Of a stretch of 5,503 nt of DNA, positions 1 through 5,429 are shown piece by piece (the first letter of the stretch is position 1; each line of letters starts with the position of its first letter). Under the pieces are notes generated by a model, which was given only the letters and a program-made list of their open reading frames with translations, did no database searches and was not told the origin of the DNA. The stretch covers positions 1-5,503 of the forward strand of contig DRKV01000081.1 in the NCBI GenBank assembly GCA_011051635.1, in the 5' to 3' direction. Source of the DNA: Chloroflexota bacterium (GTDB lineage Bacteria; Chloroflexota; Anaerolineae; Anaerolineales; DRKV01). Made by a program: the position numbers and the translations under genes.

Positions 1-84
1 ATCACCCCCACACCGACCAACACTGCCCTGCCCACCAACACCCCCACCAGCACCCCCACCAACACACCGCCTTTCGGCGGGTAG
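1..84 (+). CDS. C-terminal end of a Thr/Pro-rich, probably extracellular protein (5' partial)
   Basis: The first frame is open from base 1 and stops at TAG 82-84, giving 27 residues made of Thr-Pro-Thr and Thr-Asn-Thr-Pro units and ending PPFGG. Such low-complexity Thr/Pro/Asn stalks are common as linkers and tails in secreted or surface proteins of Chloroflexota. They probably hold folded domains away from the cell wall or carry O-glycans. No membrane anchor or sorting motif follows the stalk, so attachment, if any, must come from elsewhere in the protein. The catalytic or binding part lies upstream of the window, so its function cannot be given. The alternative is chance reading of a C-rich repeat, but the frame ends cleanly and a hairpin follows 26 bp later. 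Confidence 0.7.
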   Translation: MTPTPTNTALPTNTPTSTPTNTPPFGG

Positions 85-110
85 TGCGGTACTTCTGGGC
101 CCCATGTGTG

Positions 111-148
111 AAGACCTGACAGTCTCCTCCAGGAACCTGTCAGGTCTT
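111..148 (+). terminator. Perfect 12-bp hairpin after the Thr/Pro-rich gene (terminator-like or dispersed repeat)
   Basis: AAGACCTGACAG (111-122) is exactly complementary to CTGTCAGGTCTT (137-148), with a 14-base loop that can fold further (TCCT 125-128 with AGGA 131-134). It lies 26 bp past the stop at 84 and ends 41 bp before the next start. Only a short, interrupted T-run follows (TCTTCTT), so intrinsic termination would be modest. From memory, the GACCTGTCAGGTC core recurs in other Chloroflexota genomes, so it may be a dispersed palindromic element doubling as a terminator or mRNA 3' end. Confidence 0.6.
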
Positions 149-178
149 CTTGATACCGCAAAGCCCTAACCACGTATC

Positions 179-183
179 AGGAG
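179..183 (+). promoter_or_regulatory. Ribosome binding site fixing the start at 190
   Basis: AGGAG lies six bases before ATG 190. An in-frame TTG at 184 directly abuts this motif, so ATG 190 is the better start and the protein begins MSSF. Confidence 0.8.
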
Positions 184-189
184 TTGTCT

Positions 190-1092
190 ATGTCTTCCTT
201 TGCTCGCGCCAGAAATTCCCGTCTTGTTGGGTTGTTTGCCATCCTGGTGGCGGCCTTTCTCCTGGCAGGCGGTCTCTCCTCCACCGGCCTGGCCGAAGGG
301 TCTTACACGGTTTATCTTCCCCTTGTGAGCCGGGGCTACCAAACCGGGCCGGCCATCATCCAGGGTATTGTGTTTGATGCCGTCATCGGCAAGGAGAGCG
401 GCCCCTTGGCCGGTGCACAGGTCTGCCTTCAGAATACGAGCATTTGCGATATATCCGAGGCGGACGGGAGTTATGCGCTGGACGGCTTCAACAACGGTTC
501 GCGCACCATAGTTGTCACCAAAAATGGTTATAGCACCCTGGCCCGCCAGGTAACTGCCAAATACTACGACGGTTCGCCCAACAGCATTACTATCGTAGAT
601 TTGCCTCTCTCGCCTGCCAACCTGGGCAGCAACCAATACCGTATCGTACTTTCCTGGGACCCCGCCCGCCCCGTGGACCTGGACGCCAATCTGTGGACCC
701 CTCCCGGAGGGGACTACCCCGACGGCTATCACATCGCCAATAGCGGAGGAGATGGCAGCGGAGAAGAGTTTCAGTACCCCTGGGCTTACATTGACATTGA
801 CAGCGTAGACGGCAGCGCGCCGGAAACCATCACCATCAATGATGTACTCGATGGGACTTACGTCTACGCCGTGTTACATTATGATTTTGCATCCAACATC
901 ACGGAAGGCAAACCCCCGCTGGATGAAACCGGTGCCCACGTGGACGTTTACGACAGCAACGGGTTGGTCGTCTCCTTTGACGTTCCCCACTCAGATGACG
1001 ACTTCGCACGCTGGTGGCATGTCTTTGACCTGGACGGCACAACCGGCACCATCACACCTGTCAACACGGTCAACAGCATTTATCCCCACTAG
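190..1092 (+). CDS. Secreted protein: carboxypeptidase-regulatory-like domain plus YfaP/DUF2135-like domain
   Basis: 300 residues, starting at ATG 190 because of the AGGAG site. Residues 1-35 form a signal peptide: Arg-rich start (R6, R8, R11), hydrophobic core about 12-29, plausible cleavage after GLA35. YTVYLPLVSR (39-48) is a segment often seen just after the signal in Chloroflexota exported proteins. Residues about 56-125 resemble a carboxypeptidase regulatory-like beta-sandwich (IIQGIVFDA, PLAGAQVCL, DGSYAL, IVVTKNGY); C79 and C86 could form a disulfide. Residues about 148-290 resemble the YfaP/DUF2135 type (RIVLSWD, PVDLDANLW, APETITI, DGTYVYAVLHY, WWHVFDLDG). Both domain calls are from remembered family patterns. 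No catalytic residues are evident, so binding or structural work outside the membrane is the likely role. The gene is flanked by hairpins at 111-148 and 1125-1150 and appears to be a single transcription unit. I am sure of secretion and less sure of the domain names. Confidence 0.88.
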   Translation: MSSFARARNSRLVGLFAILVAAFLLAGGLSSTGLAEGSYTVYLPLVSRGYQTGPAIIQGIVFDAVIGKESGPLAGAQVCLQNTSICDISEADGSYALDGFNNGSRTIVVTKNGYSTLARQVTAKYYDGSPNSITIVDLPLSPANLGSNQYRIVLSWDPARPVDLDANLWTPPGGDYPDGYHIANSGGDGSGEEFQYPWAYIDIDSVDGSAPETITINDVLDGTYVYAVLHYDFASNITEGKPPLDETGAHVDVYDSNGLVVSFDVPHSDDDFARWWHVFDLDGTTGTITPVNTVNSIYPH

Positions 1093-1124
1093 CGGCGGCT
1101 CCCCCAGCGACTAACGTTACAGAT

Positions 1125-1150
1125 GCCCCTTCCTTGCGGAGGGGCTTTTT
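1125..1150 (+). terminator. Rho-independent terminator
   Basis: GCCCC (1125-1129) and TCC (1131-1133), with one bulged T at 1130, pair with GGA (1138-1140) and GGGGC (1141-1145) around the four-base loop TTGC. Five T residues follow (1146-1150). It starts 32 bp after the stop at 1092 and ends three bases before the end of the convergent gene. The T-run is on one side only, so it serves the + strand gene and would shield the convergent peptidase gene from read-through. Confidence 0.88.
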
Positions 1151-1153
1151 CGT

Positions 1154-2011
1154 TCACGCCCACAACAGGAGCCACACCGCCGCCAGCGCCAGGAACGGCC
1201 CGTAGGGGATGGCCGCGAAGGCCCGGTAGCGCCGCCGCGCCGCCATCCACAGCAGATAGCCCCCGCTGACGACGCCCCCCAGCAAAATCGCGAGTATCAA
1301 TCCGGCGGCCACGCCCGGCCAGCCCAGGAACAATCCCGTCACCCCGGCCAGGTTGACATCCCCGAAGCCCAGAGCGACCTCATCCAGCGGTTCTCCGCGC
1401 CGCCGCGCCATCCAACGGGAGAAGAACGCCCCAAAGGCGTACAGCCCCAGCATGACGGCGTATCCTGCGGCTCCCCCGAGAAGGGTACTCCCCAGGCCGT
1501 GCCGCCAGACGCCCAGAGCAACCCCCAGCGCCGCGCCCGCCCAACTGACGGGGTGCAGAATCAGGCGGTGCTCGACGTCGATGACCACCACCACGGCGAA
1601 ATAGGTCAGTATCGCCCAGGCCGCCCAGAAGCCGAAGCGCGCCGGGGGATACAGCCACAGCAGGAGTGCGCCCGCCGCGCCCGCGGGGGGCAGCACCCAA
1701 CTCCGCAGGGAGCGCGGATGCCCGCACGCCCCGTACACCCGCGCCAGCCCCAGCGCCCCGCGCCAGGATTGAGCAGTCTTACAACGGGGACACACCGGAG
1801 GCCAGACGCGCCGCGTCACCGGCAGCGTATCGGCCAGCAGGTTGACGAACACACCGCTCAGCCAGCCGAGGAGGAAGTAGGGGATAGGGATTGGGGACAA
1901 GGGATTGGGGAGCAGGGACTGGGGAGTAGGGACTGGGGAGCGGGGAGGAGGAACGAGAGACAAGAGAGGAGGGAGCGGGGAGAAGGGAGCAGCCTTTCTC
2001 CCAATCCCCAA
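1154..2011 (-). CDS. Prepilin peptidase (type IV leader peptidase, A24 aspartic family); start uncertain
   Basis: Polytopic membrane protease that cleaves the leader of type IV pilin-like precursors and, in many members, N-methylates the new N-terminus. Numbered from TTG 2011 (285 residues), catalytic aspartates are D145 in VIDVEHRLI and D218 in GFGDVNL, matching the two family Asp motifs; IPYGPF (268-273) is the usual C-terminal motif. The N-terminal zinc-binding loop has C74-x2-C77 and C96, with a fourth Cys missing (H98 is nearby). Hydrophobic segments fall at about 45-60, 105-120, 128-145, 155-168, 175-197, 222-255 and 264-284. Family similarity starts only near Y45 (LLGWLSGVFVNLLAD). Residues 1-44 are Pro/Ser/Leu-rich and are encoded by the heptamer arrays. 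In-frame starts there are TTG 2011, TTG 1963 and TTG 1900; none has a convincing ribosome binding site. TTG 1900 gives 248 residues, a normal family length. The end (TGA 1154-1156) faces the upstream gene. No pilin gene is in the window. Confidence 0.9.
   Translation of the reverse strand: MGIGRKAAPFSPLPPLLSLVPPPRSPVPTPQSLLPNPLSPIPIPYFLLGWLSGVFVNLLADTLPVTRRVWPPVCPRCKTAQSWRGALGLARVYGACGHPRSLRSWVLPPAGAAGALLLWLYPPARFGFWAAWAILTYFAVVVVIDVEHRLILHPVSWAGAALGVALGVWRHGLGSTLLGGAAGYAVMLGLYAFGAFFSRWMARRRGEPLDEVALGFGDVNLAGVTGLFLGWPGVAAGLILAILLGGVVSGGYLLWMAARRRYRAFAAIPYGPFLALAAVWLLLWA
1880..1948 (+). repeat. G-rich tandem array of degenerate 14-bp (2 x 7) units; G-quadruplex motif
   Basis: Five units of the form GGGG-N3/4-GGG-AYT follow each other at 1880-1892 (13 bp), 1893-1906, 1907-1920, 1921-1934 and 1935-1948; the last is the most diverged. 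Ten runs of three or four G are separated by loops of only three or four bases, far beyond the four runs needed for a G-quadruplex. The array lies inside the 5' part of the peptidase frame, whose mRNA reads the C-rich strand, so the G-rich strand is the transcription template. The heptamer character recalls the short tandemly repeated sequences described in cyanobacteria; that comparison is mine. Confidence 0.85.
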
Positions 2012-2017
2012 TCCCTA
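1885..2017. repeat. Inverted repeat joining the two heptamer arrays
   Basis: TAGGGATTGGGGA at 1885-1897 is perfectly complementary to TCCCCAATCCCTA at 2005-2017. With A2018 bulged, GGGA 1881-1884 also pairs with TCCC 2019-2022, giving about 17 bp of stem. The 107-bp spacer holds the remaining G-rich units and a purine-rich tract. In the peptidase mRNA this would fold the leader back on the candidate start region, including TTG 1900. Confidence 0.65.
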
Positions 2018-2048
2018 ATCCCAAGTCCCTAATCTCCAACCTCCAATC
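2000..2048 (-). repeat. Array of seven degenerate heptamers, opposite in orientation to 1880-1948
   Basis: On the + strand seven contiguous 7-bp units run from 2000: CCCAATC, CCCAATC, CCTAATC, CCAAGTC, CCTAATC, TCCAACC, TCCAATC. Read on the minus strand they are GATTGGG-type units, the same theme as 1880-1948 but inverted. On that strand, which is the sense strand of the peptidase gene, GGG runs at 2027-2029, 2020-2022, 2013-2015, 2006-2009 and 2000-2002 with short loops could fold as an RNA G-quadruplex in the message. Confidence 0.85.
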
Positions 2049-2050
2049 CC

Positions 2051-2060
2051 GATTATAATC
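2051..2060. promoter_or_regulatory. Palindromic -10 box, candidate bidirectional promoter core
   Basis: GATTATAATC is its own reverse complement, so a perfect TATAAT reads on the + strand at 2054-2059 and on the minus strand at 2057-2052. It sits between the divergent peptidase gene and the 741-residue gene, where promoters are needed for both. The + start point would fall at about 2066-2069 and the minus one at about 2045. I see no clear TTGACA-like -35 at the right distance on either strand, so the call rests on the -10 box and position. Confidence 0.6.
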
Positions 2061-2068
2061 CAATCAGC

Positions 2069-4294
2069 ATGAACGCGCCCTATTTGCCCGGCGAGGCCCC
2101 GCCGCCCGCCTTCCCCCTGAACCGCTACCTGCCCTCCCTGCCGGAGGGGATGCTGCGCGGCTGGCTTTCCGAGCGCGTCGCCGCAGGGGGCTGGGTGCTC
2201 TTCCCCTTCGGCGAAGCCCCCGCCCTGGCGCTGGAAGCCGCCCGCCTGGGCTACCGCGTCCTGGTTGCCACCAGCAACCCCGTGCTGGCCTTCCTGCAAG
2301 AGATACTGGCCGACCCCGGAGAAGCCTCCCTGTGGCAGAGCGCCCTGGCGCACCTGGCCGCCAGCCGCATCGAAGACCAGCGCCTGGAGCCGTACCTGCG
2401 GGCCATGTACGCCACCACCTGCCCCCGCTGCGGGGCACACATCTCCGCCCGCGCCTACCTGTGGCACAAGGGCGCCTCCGAACCGCACGCCCGTTTGCTG
2501 ACCTGCCCCCACTGCGGCGAAAGCGGCCTGCACCCCCTGGAGGAAACCGACCGGGCGCTCCTGCCGCCCTTGCAGCGCAGTTACGCCCTGCACCATGCCC
2601 GCGCCCTGCAAGGGGTCACACCGCCGGGAGACGCCCTGCGGGAGCAGGCCGAGGCCGCCCTGAAAATCTACCTGCACCGCCCGCTGATTGCCCTCTTCAC
2701 CCTCATCAACCAGGCACAAGGGCTGGAACTCCTCCCTCCGCAGCGCAAACGCCTGGAGGCCCTTCTGCTCTCCGCCTGCGACCGCGCCAACACCCTCTGG
2801 CCGCACCCCGAGGCGGTGAAGCCTCTCCGCACCCTCGCCACGCCCGCCATCTTCACCGAATGGAACCTGTGGGAAGTTCTGGAGGAGGCTCCGGCGGCCT
2901 GGGCACAGACGGCCTCCGGCGTCCCCGTGCGTACCTGGCCCGATTTGCCCCCCGCCGGGGGCGGCATCTGTATCTTTCCCGGACGGCTGCGGGAGGCCGC
3001 CCCCGCTCTGGAGAGCCTGCGCCCCCAGGCGGTCATCGCTCCCCTGCCGCGCCCCAACGCCGCTTTCTGGAAGCAGGCTATCCTGTGGAGCGGCTGGCTG
3101 TGGGGACGCGCTTCCATTGGGGCCTGGAAGCCCCTCCTGCGGCGCTATCGCTACACCTGGGAATGGCACGCCGAATTGCTCGGCGAAGCCTGGAAGACGC
3201 TCTCCCCGCACCTCCCGCCGGACACTCCCTTGCTCGCCCTGCTGGACGGCGACGAAGCCCCCTTCCTGCGCGCCGCGGTGGTCTCGCTGGCAAACGGGGG
3301 GATGACCTGTGAATCGCTGGCGCTGCGCCCCGCGGAGGGCGCGCAAATCCGTGCCCGCACCGGCGAACCCCAGCCCCCTTCCTCCGCTGCGCCCGGCGCG
3401 CTGCGCTCCCTGGCGCTGGAGGGCATCCGCGCCCACCTGCAGGAGCGCGGCGAATCCGCCCCCTGGAGTTGCCTGCACGCCGCCGGATTGCGCTCCCTGG
3501 CGCAGGCGGGTGCGCTGGCCTTCGCCGCCCCGGGGCAGACCTACCGGCAAGTCACCGGCCTGCTGCGCCTCCACCCCCTCCCGGAGGGGCTGCGCGCCGC
3601 TCCCGCCCAGGCCCAAAGCGGGCAGATGCGCCGCTACTGGCTGGAGGCCCCGCCCGCCGAAATCCTCTCCCTGGCGGACCGGGCCGAGATGGCCGCGGTG
3701 CGCGCCCTGGCGCAGCGCGCTCCCCTGCCCTTCCCCGCTCTGGATGCCGCCGTGTGCGCCGCCCTCCCCGGCCTGCTCACCCCGGAAGAAGATTTGCTCC
3801 GCATGGTGCTGGCCTCCTATGCGGCGGAGGGGGAAGCGGGATTCGCCTTACGGGAGGACGAGGCGCCCGCGAAGCGGCGCGCCGACCTGCGGGAGATGGC
3901 AGCCACCCTGAAGGAAGTCGGCTCCCGCCTGGGGGCGGGCGTGACTTCTGAGGGCGCGGTGACCCCGGTAGTTTCCTGGCACTTTGGGGAGGGTGCCGCT
4001 ATCCACTTCTGCGTCATCGCCTCCGCTCTGGCGGGCAAGACCACCTCCCAAAACGCCGGCCTGGAAGGGCAAAGGTGGATTGTGCTGCCCGGCAGCCGTG
4101 CCAATCTGCTGCTCTACAAATTGCGCCGCGACCCGGCCCTGCGGGAGACCGTCAAGCGGGGCGGCTGGCAGTTCATCAAGTTCCGTCACGTGCGCCGTCT
4201 GGAGGCGGATGCGGGCTTGCGGCGGGAGAATCTGGATGCGCGCCTGAGGCTCGACCCCCTGACGTATGAAGGGCCGCAGTTGCCGTTGTTGTGA
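2069..4294 (+). CDS. Uncharacterised 741-aa protein: zinc ribbon and DNA-methylase-like fold with eroded motifs
   Basis: I cannot name this protein. Residues 42-80 follow the layout of the SAM-binding part of an amino-methyltransferase (FPFGEAPALALEAARLGYRV, then ATSNPVLAF), resembling the usual DPFxGxGT, EAARLG and DxNP series. The first Asp and glycine pattern are altered and the later Asp is S69. C118-x2-C121 and C146-x2-C149 form a zinc ribbon, as in DUF1156-type methylases. Around 320-346, VIAPLPRPNAAFW and WSGWLWG sit where the catalytic DPPY and following helix are expected, with DPPY absent. W364, W366 and H367 and the segment to about 425 fit the rest of the fold. About 450-490 may be a small helical, possibly winged-helix, region. 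The C-terminus from about 610 ends in a basic, orderly domain (VLPGSRANLLLYKLRRDP, FIKFRHVRRLEA). I infer a methylase-derived, probably inactive, nucleic-acid-associated protein. ATG 2069 follows a TATAAT by nine bases with no ribosome binding site. The length and even GC-rich codon use argue for a real gene. Confidence 0.85.
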   Translation: MNAPYLPGEAPPPAFPLNRYLPSLPEGMLRGWLSERVAAGGWVLFPFGEAPALALEAARLGYRVLVATSNPVLAFLQEILADPGEASLWQSALAHLAASRIEDQRLEPYLRAMYATTCPRCGAHISARAYLWHKGASEPHARLLTCPHCGESGLHPLEETDRALLPPLQRSYALHHARALQGVTPPGDALREQAEAALKIYLHRPLIALFTLINQAQGLELLPPQRKRLEALLLSACDRANTLWPHPEAVKPLRTLATPAIFTEWNLWEVLEEAPAAWAQTASGVPVRTWPDLPPAGGGICIFPGRLREAAPALESLRPQAVIAPLPRPNAAFWKQAILWSGWLWGRASIGAWKPLLRRYRYTWEWHAELLGEAWKTLSPHLPPDTPLLALLDGDEAPFLRAAVVSLANGGMTCESLALRPAEGAQIRARTGEPQPPSSAAPGALRSLALEGIRAHLQERGESAPWSCLHAAGLRSLAQAGALAFAAPGQTYRQVTGLLRLHPLPEGLRAAPAQAQSGQMRRYWLEAPPAEILSLADRAEMAAVRALAQRAPLPFPALDAAVCAALPGLLTPEEDLLRMVLASYAAEGEAGFALREDEAPAKRRADLREMAATLKEVGSRLGAGVTSEGAVTPVVSWHFGEGAAIHFCVIASALAGKTTSQNAGLEGQRWIVLPGSRANLLLYKLRRDPALRETVKRGGWQFIKFRHVRRLEADAGLRRENLDARLRLDPLTYEGPQLPLL

Positions 4295-4311
4295 GTTACC
4301 CTCACCCCTAA

Positions 4312-4335
4312 CCCCTCTCCCAAAGGGAGATGGGG
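4312..4335. repeat. Hairpin of the CCCTCACCCC...CTCTCCC dispersed-repeat type
   Basis: TCTCCC (4316-4321) pairs with GGGAGA (4325-4330) around AAA, and CCCC (4312-4315) pairs with GGGG (4332-4335) past one bulged T. It begins 18 bp after the stop at 4294. The preceding C-rich lead-in (from 4299) reads, on the other strand, as SPFGRGVRGEG, a peptide I recognise from spurious translations of a widespread intergenic repeat. It has no T-run, so it is a mobile-type or mRNA-stabilising palindrome more than a terminator. Confidence 0.6.
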
Positions 4336-4375
4336 ACAAATCAGCCCGCCCCGTTCCCCTTACGGCGGCAGGGTA

Positions 4376-4397
4376 GGACAACTGCGAGCAGTTGTCC
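4376..4397. repeat. Perfect 9-bp inverted repeat upstream of the aldo/keto reductase
   Basis: GGACAACTG (4376-4384) and CAGTTGTCC (4389-4397) are exact complements with a CGAG loop. It lies 52 bp before the reductase start and 81 bp after the preceding stop. A TTTTT run (4409-4413) begins 11 bases beyond the stem, too far for a standard terminator. It could be a second dispersed palindrome, a weak terminator for the upstream gene, or an operator for the reductase; the sequence does not decide. Confidence 0.55.
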
Positions 4398-4431
4398 CAC
4401 AATCGCAATTTTTCATACGCCACCCGGCTAT

Positions 4432-4441
4432 AAGGAAGGAG
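4432..4441 (+). promoter_or_regulatory. Ribosome binding site fixing the start at 4450
   Basis: AAGGAAGGAG ends eight bases before ATG 4450. The frame is open 40 codons further back to ATG 4330, but that stretch runs through both hairpins and has no ribosome binding site, so 4450 is the start. Confidence 0.88.
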
Positions 4442-4449
4442 CACATCAA

Positions 4450-5388
4450 ATGCACTATCGCACACTTGGAAACACCGGCCTGAAAGTCTCCGCCGTGGGA
4501 CTGGGCACCAACCGCTTCGGCGGGAAGGTGGATTTCCTCACCGTCAACGAGATTCTATCCGCCGCGCTGGATGCGGGCATCAATTTCCTGGATACCGCCG
4601 ATATGTACCAGAAAGGGCGCTCGGAGGAAAGCATCGGCGAGGCGCTCAAGGGGCGGCGGGACAGGTTCGTGGTCGCCACCAAGTTCTACTACCCGATGGG
4701 GGAAGGCCCCAACGACCACGGCGGCTCCCGCCATCACGTCGTCGAGGCGGTGGAGGCCAGCCTGCGCCGCCTGCAAACGGATTACATTGACCTGTACCAG
4801 ATGCACCGCTGGGACGCCGAGACCCCCATCGAGGAAACCCTGCGCGCCCTGGAAGACCTCATCCGGGCGGGAAAGGTGCGCTACATCGGGGCATCCAACT
4901 TCACGGCCTGGCAACTGGTGACCGCCAACGCCGCGGCGCAGGCCAACGGCTGGACGCCTTTCGCCGCCATCCAGCCGCACTACCACATGCTGGAACGCGG
5001 CATCGAGGCGGAACTCATCCCCGCCTGTGTGTACCACAAAATCGGGATTCTGCCGTACTTCCCCCTGGCCGGCGGCTTCTTGACGGGCAAGTACCGCGCC
5101 GACGCCCCTCCGCCCCCCGGCTCGCGCGGGGAGAAGAATTCCTACGTGCAGGGGTACATGACCCCCGAAAACTACGCCCGCCTGGAGAAGTTACGCGCCT
5201 TCGCCGAAGCCCGCGGTCACACGATGGTGGAACTGGCCCACGCCTGGCTGCTGGCGCAGCCGCAAATCAGTTCCGTCATCTCCGGCGTGACGCGGGTGGA
5301 GCACGTCCTTTCCAACGCCGCGGGGGCCGAGTGGCAACTCTCGGATACGGAGGTTGCCGAAGTGAATGCGATTTTGGAAGGCGAGTAA
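4450..5388 (+). CDS. Aldo/keto reductase family oxidoreductase
   Basis: 312 residues, a normal length for this (beta/alpha)8-barrel family of cytoplasmic NAD(P)H-dependent carbonyl reductases. It opens with the typical MHYRTLGNTGLKVSAVGLGT. The catalytic tetrad is complete and in the usual spacing: D48 and Y53 (FLDTADMYQKGRSEE), K78 (VVATKF) and H119 (DLYQMHRWD). GKVRYIGASNF at about 143-153 and VISGVTRVEHVLSNAAG at about 277-293 match the barrel strand and cofactor-phosphate loop regions. The short-chain-like 'SR HHVVEAVEASLRRLQTDYIDLYQ' helix and strand are strongly family-like. A flexible Pro-rich loop (APPPPGSRG, about 219-227) probably covers the active site. The substrate cannot be read from sequence; this branch includes reductases of sugars, ketones and toxic aldehydes. 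It has its own ribosome binding site and a 155-bp gap upstream, so it is probably transcribed alone. Confidence 0.96.
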   Translation: MHYRTLGNTGLKVSAVGLGTNRFGGKVDFLTVNEILSAALDAGINFLDTADMYQKGRSEESIGEALKGRRDRFVVATKFYYPMGEGPNDHGGSRHHVVEAVEASLRRLQTDYIDLYQMHRWDAETPIEETLRALEDLIRAGKVRYIGASNFTAWQLVTANAAAQANGWTPFAAIQPHYHMLERGIEAELIPACVYHKIGILPYFPLAGGFLTGKYRADAPPPPGSRGEKNSYVQGYMTPENYARLEKLRAFAEARGHTMVELAHAWLLAQPQISSVISGVTRVEHVLSNAAGAEWQLSDTEVAEVNAILEGE

Positions 5389-5394
5389 GGCCGC

Positions 5395-5429
5395 AAGGGT
5401 AGGCGATGGCAGTGCCCTCGCCCACCCTT
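5395..5429. terminator. Long hairpin directly after the aldo/keto reductase (terminator-like or dispersed repeat)
   Basis: AAGGGT (5395-5400) pairs with ACCCTT (5424-5429), GGCGA (5402-5406) with TCGCC (5418-5422), and GGC (5408-5410) with GCC (5414-5416), with single mismatches between them. It begins six bases after the stop codon. No T-run follows, so it would work better as an mRNA 3'-end stabiliser than as an intrinsic terminator. The sequence style matches other dispersed palindromes of this window. Confidence 0.6.

Noticed and set aside
150..178. Possible promoter TTGATA (150-155) upstream of the secreted protein
   Set aside because: No acceptable -10 hexamer lies 16-18 bp downstream (CGTATC at best), so it is not supported.
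1880..2048. CRISPR array interpretation of the repeats
   Set aside because: Units are contiguous 7- or 14-bp degenerate repeats without unique spacers, and no cas gene is present.
2332..3312. 326-codon + strand frame inside the 741-residue gene
   Set aside because: Arg/Pro/Ala-rich without recognisable motifs; explained by high GC in an alternate frame.
2015..3616. Long open frame of 533 codons on the minus strand opposite the 741-residue gene
   Set aside because: Its translation is Gly/Gln/Ala-rich without domain pattern and starts and ends in low-complexity sequence. It is a shadow of GC-rich codon use in the + strand gene, which has a zinc ribbon and ordered motifs.
4330..4449. 40-residue N-terminal extension of the aldo/keto reductase from ATG 4330
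   Set aside because: It reads through two hairpins, lacks a ribosome binding site and has no family similarity, while ATG 4450 has a strong AAGGAAGGAG site and the typical family N-terminus.
3848..4465. 205-codon minus-strand frame across the end of the 741-residue gene and the gap
   Set aside because: Contains the SPFGRGVRGEG peptide typical of translated intergenic repeats and otherwise mirrors the + strand gene.
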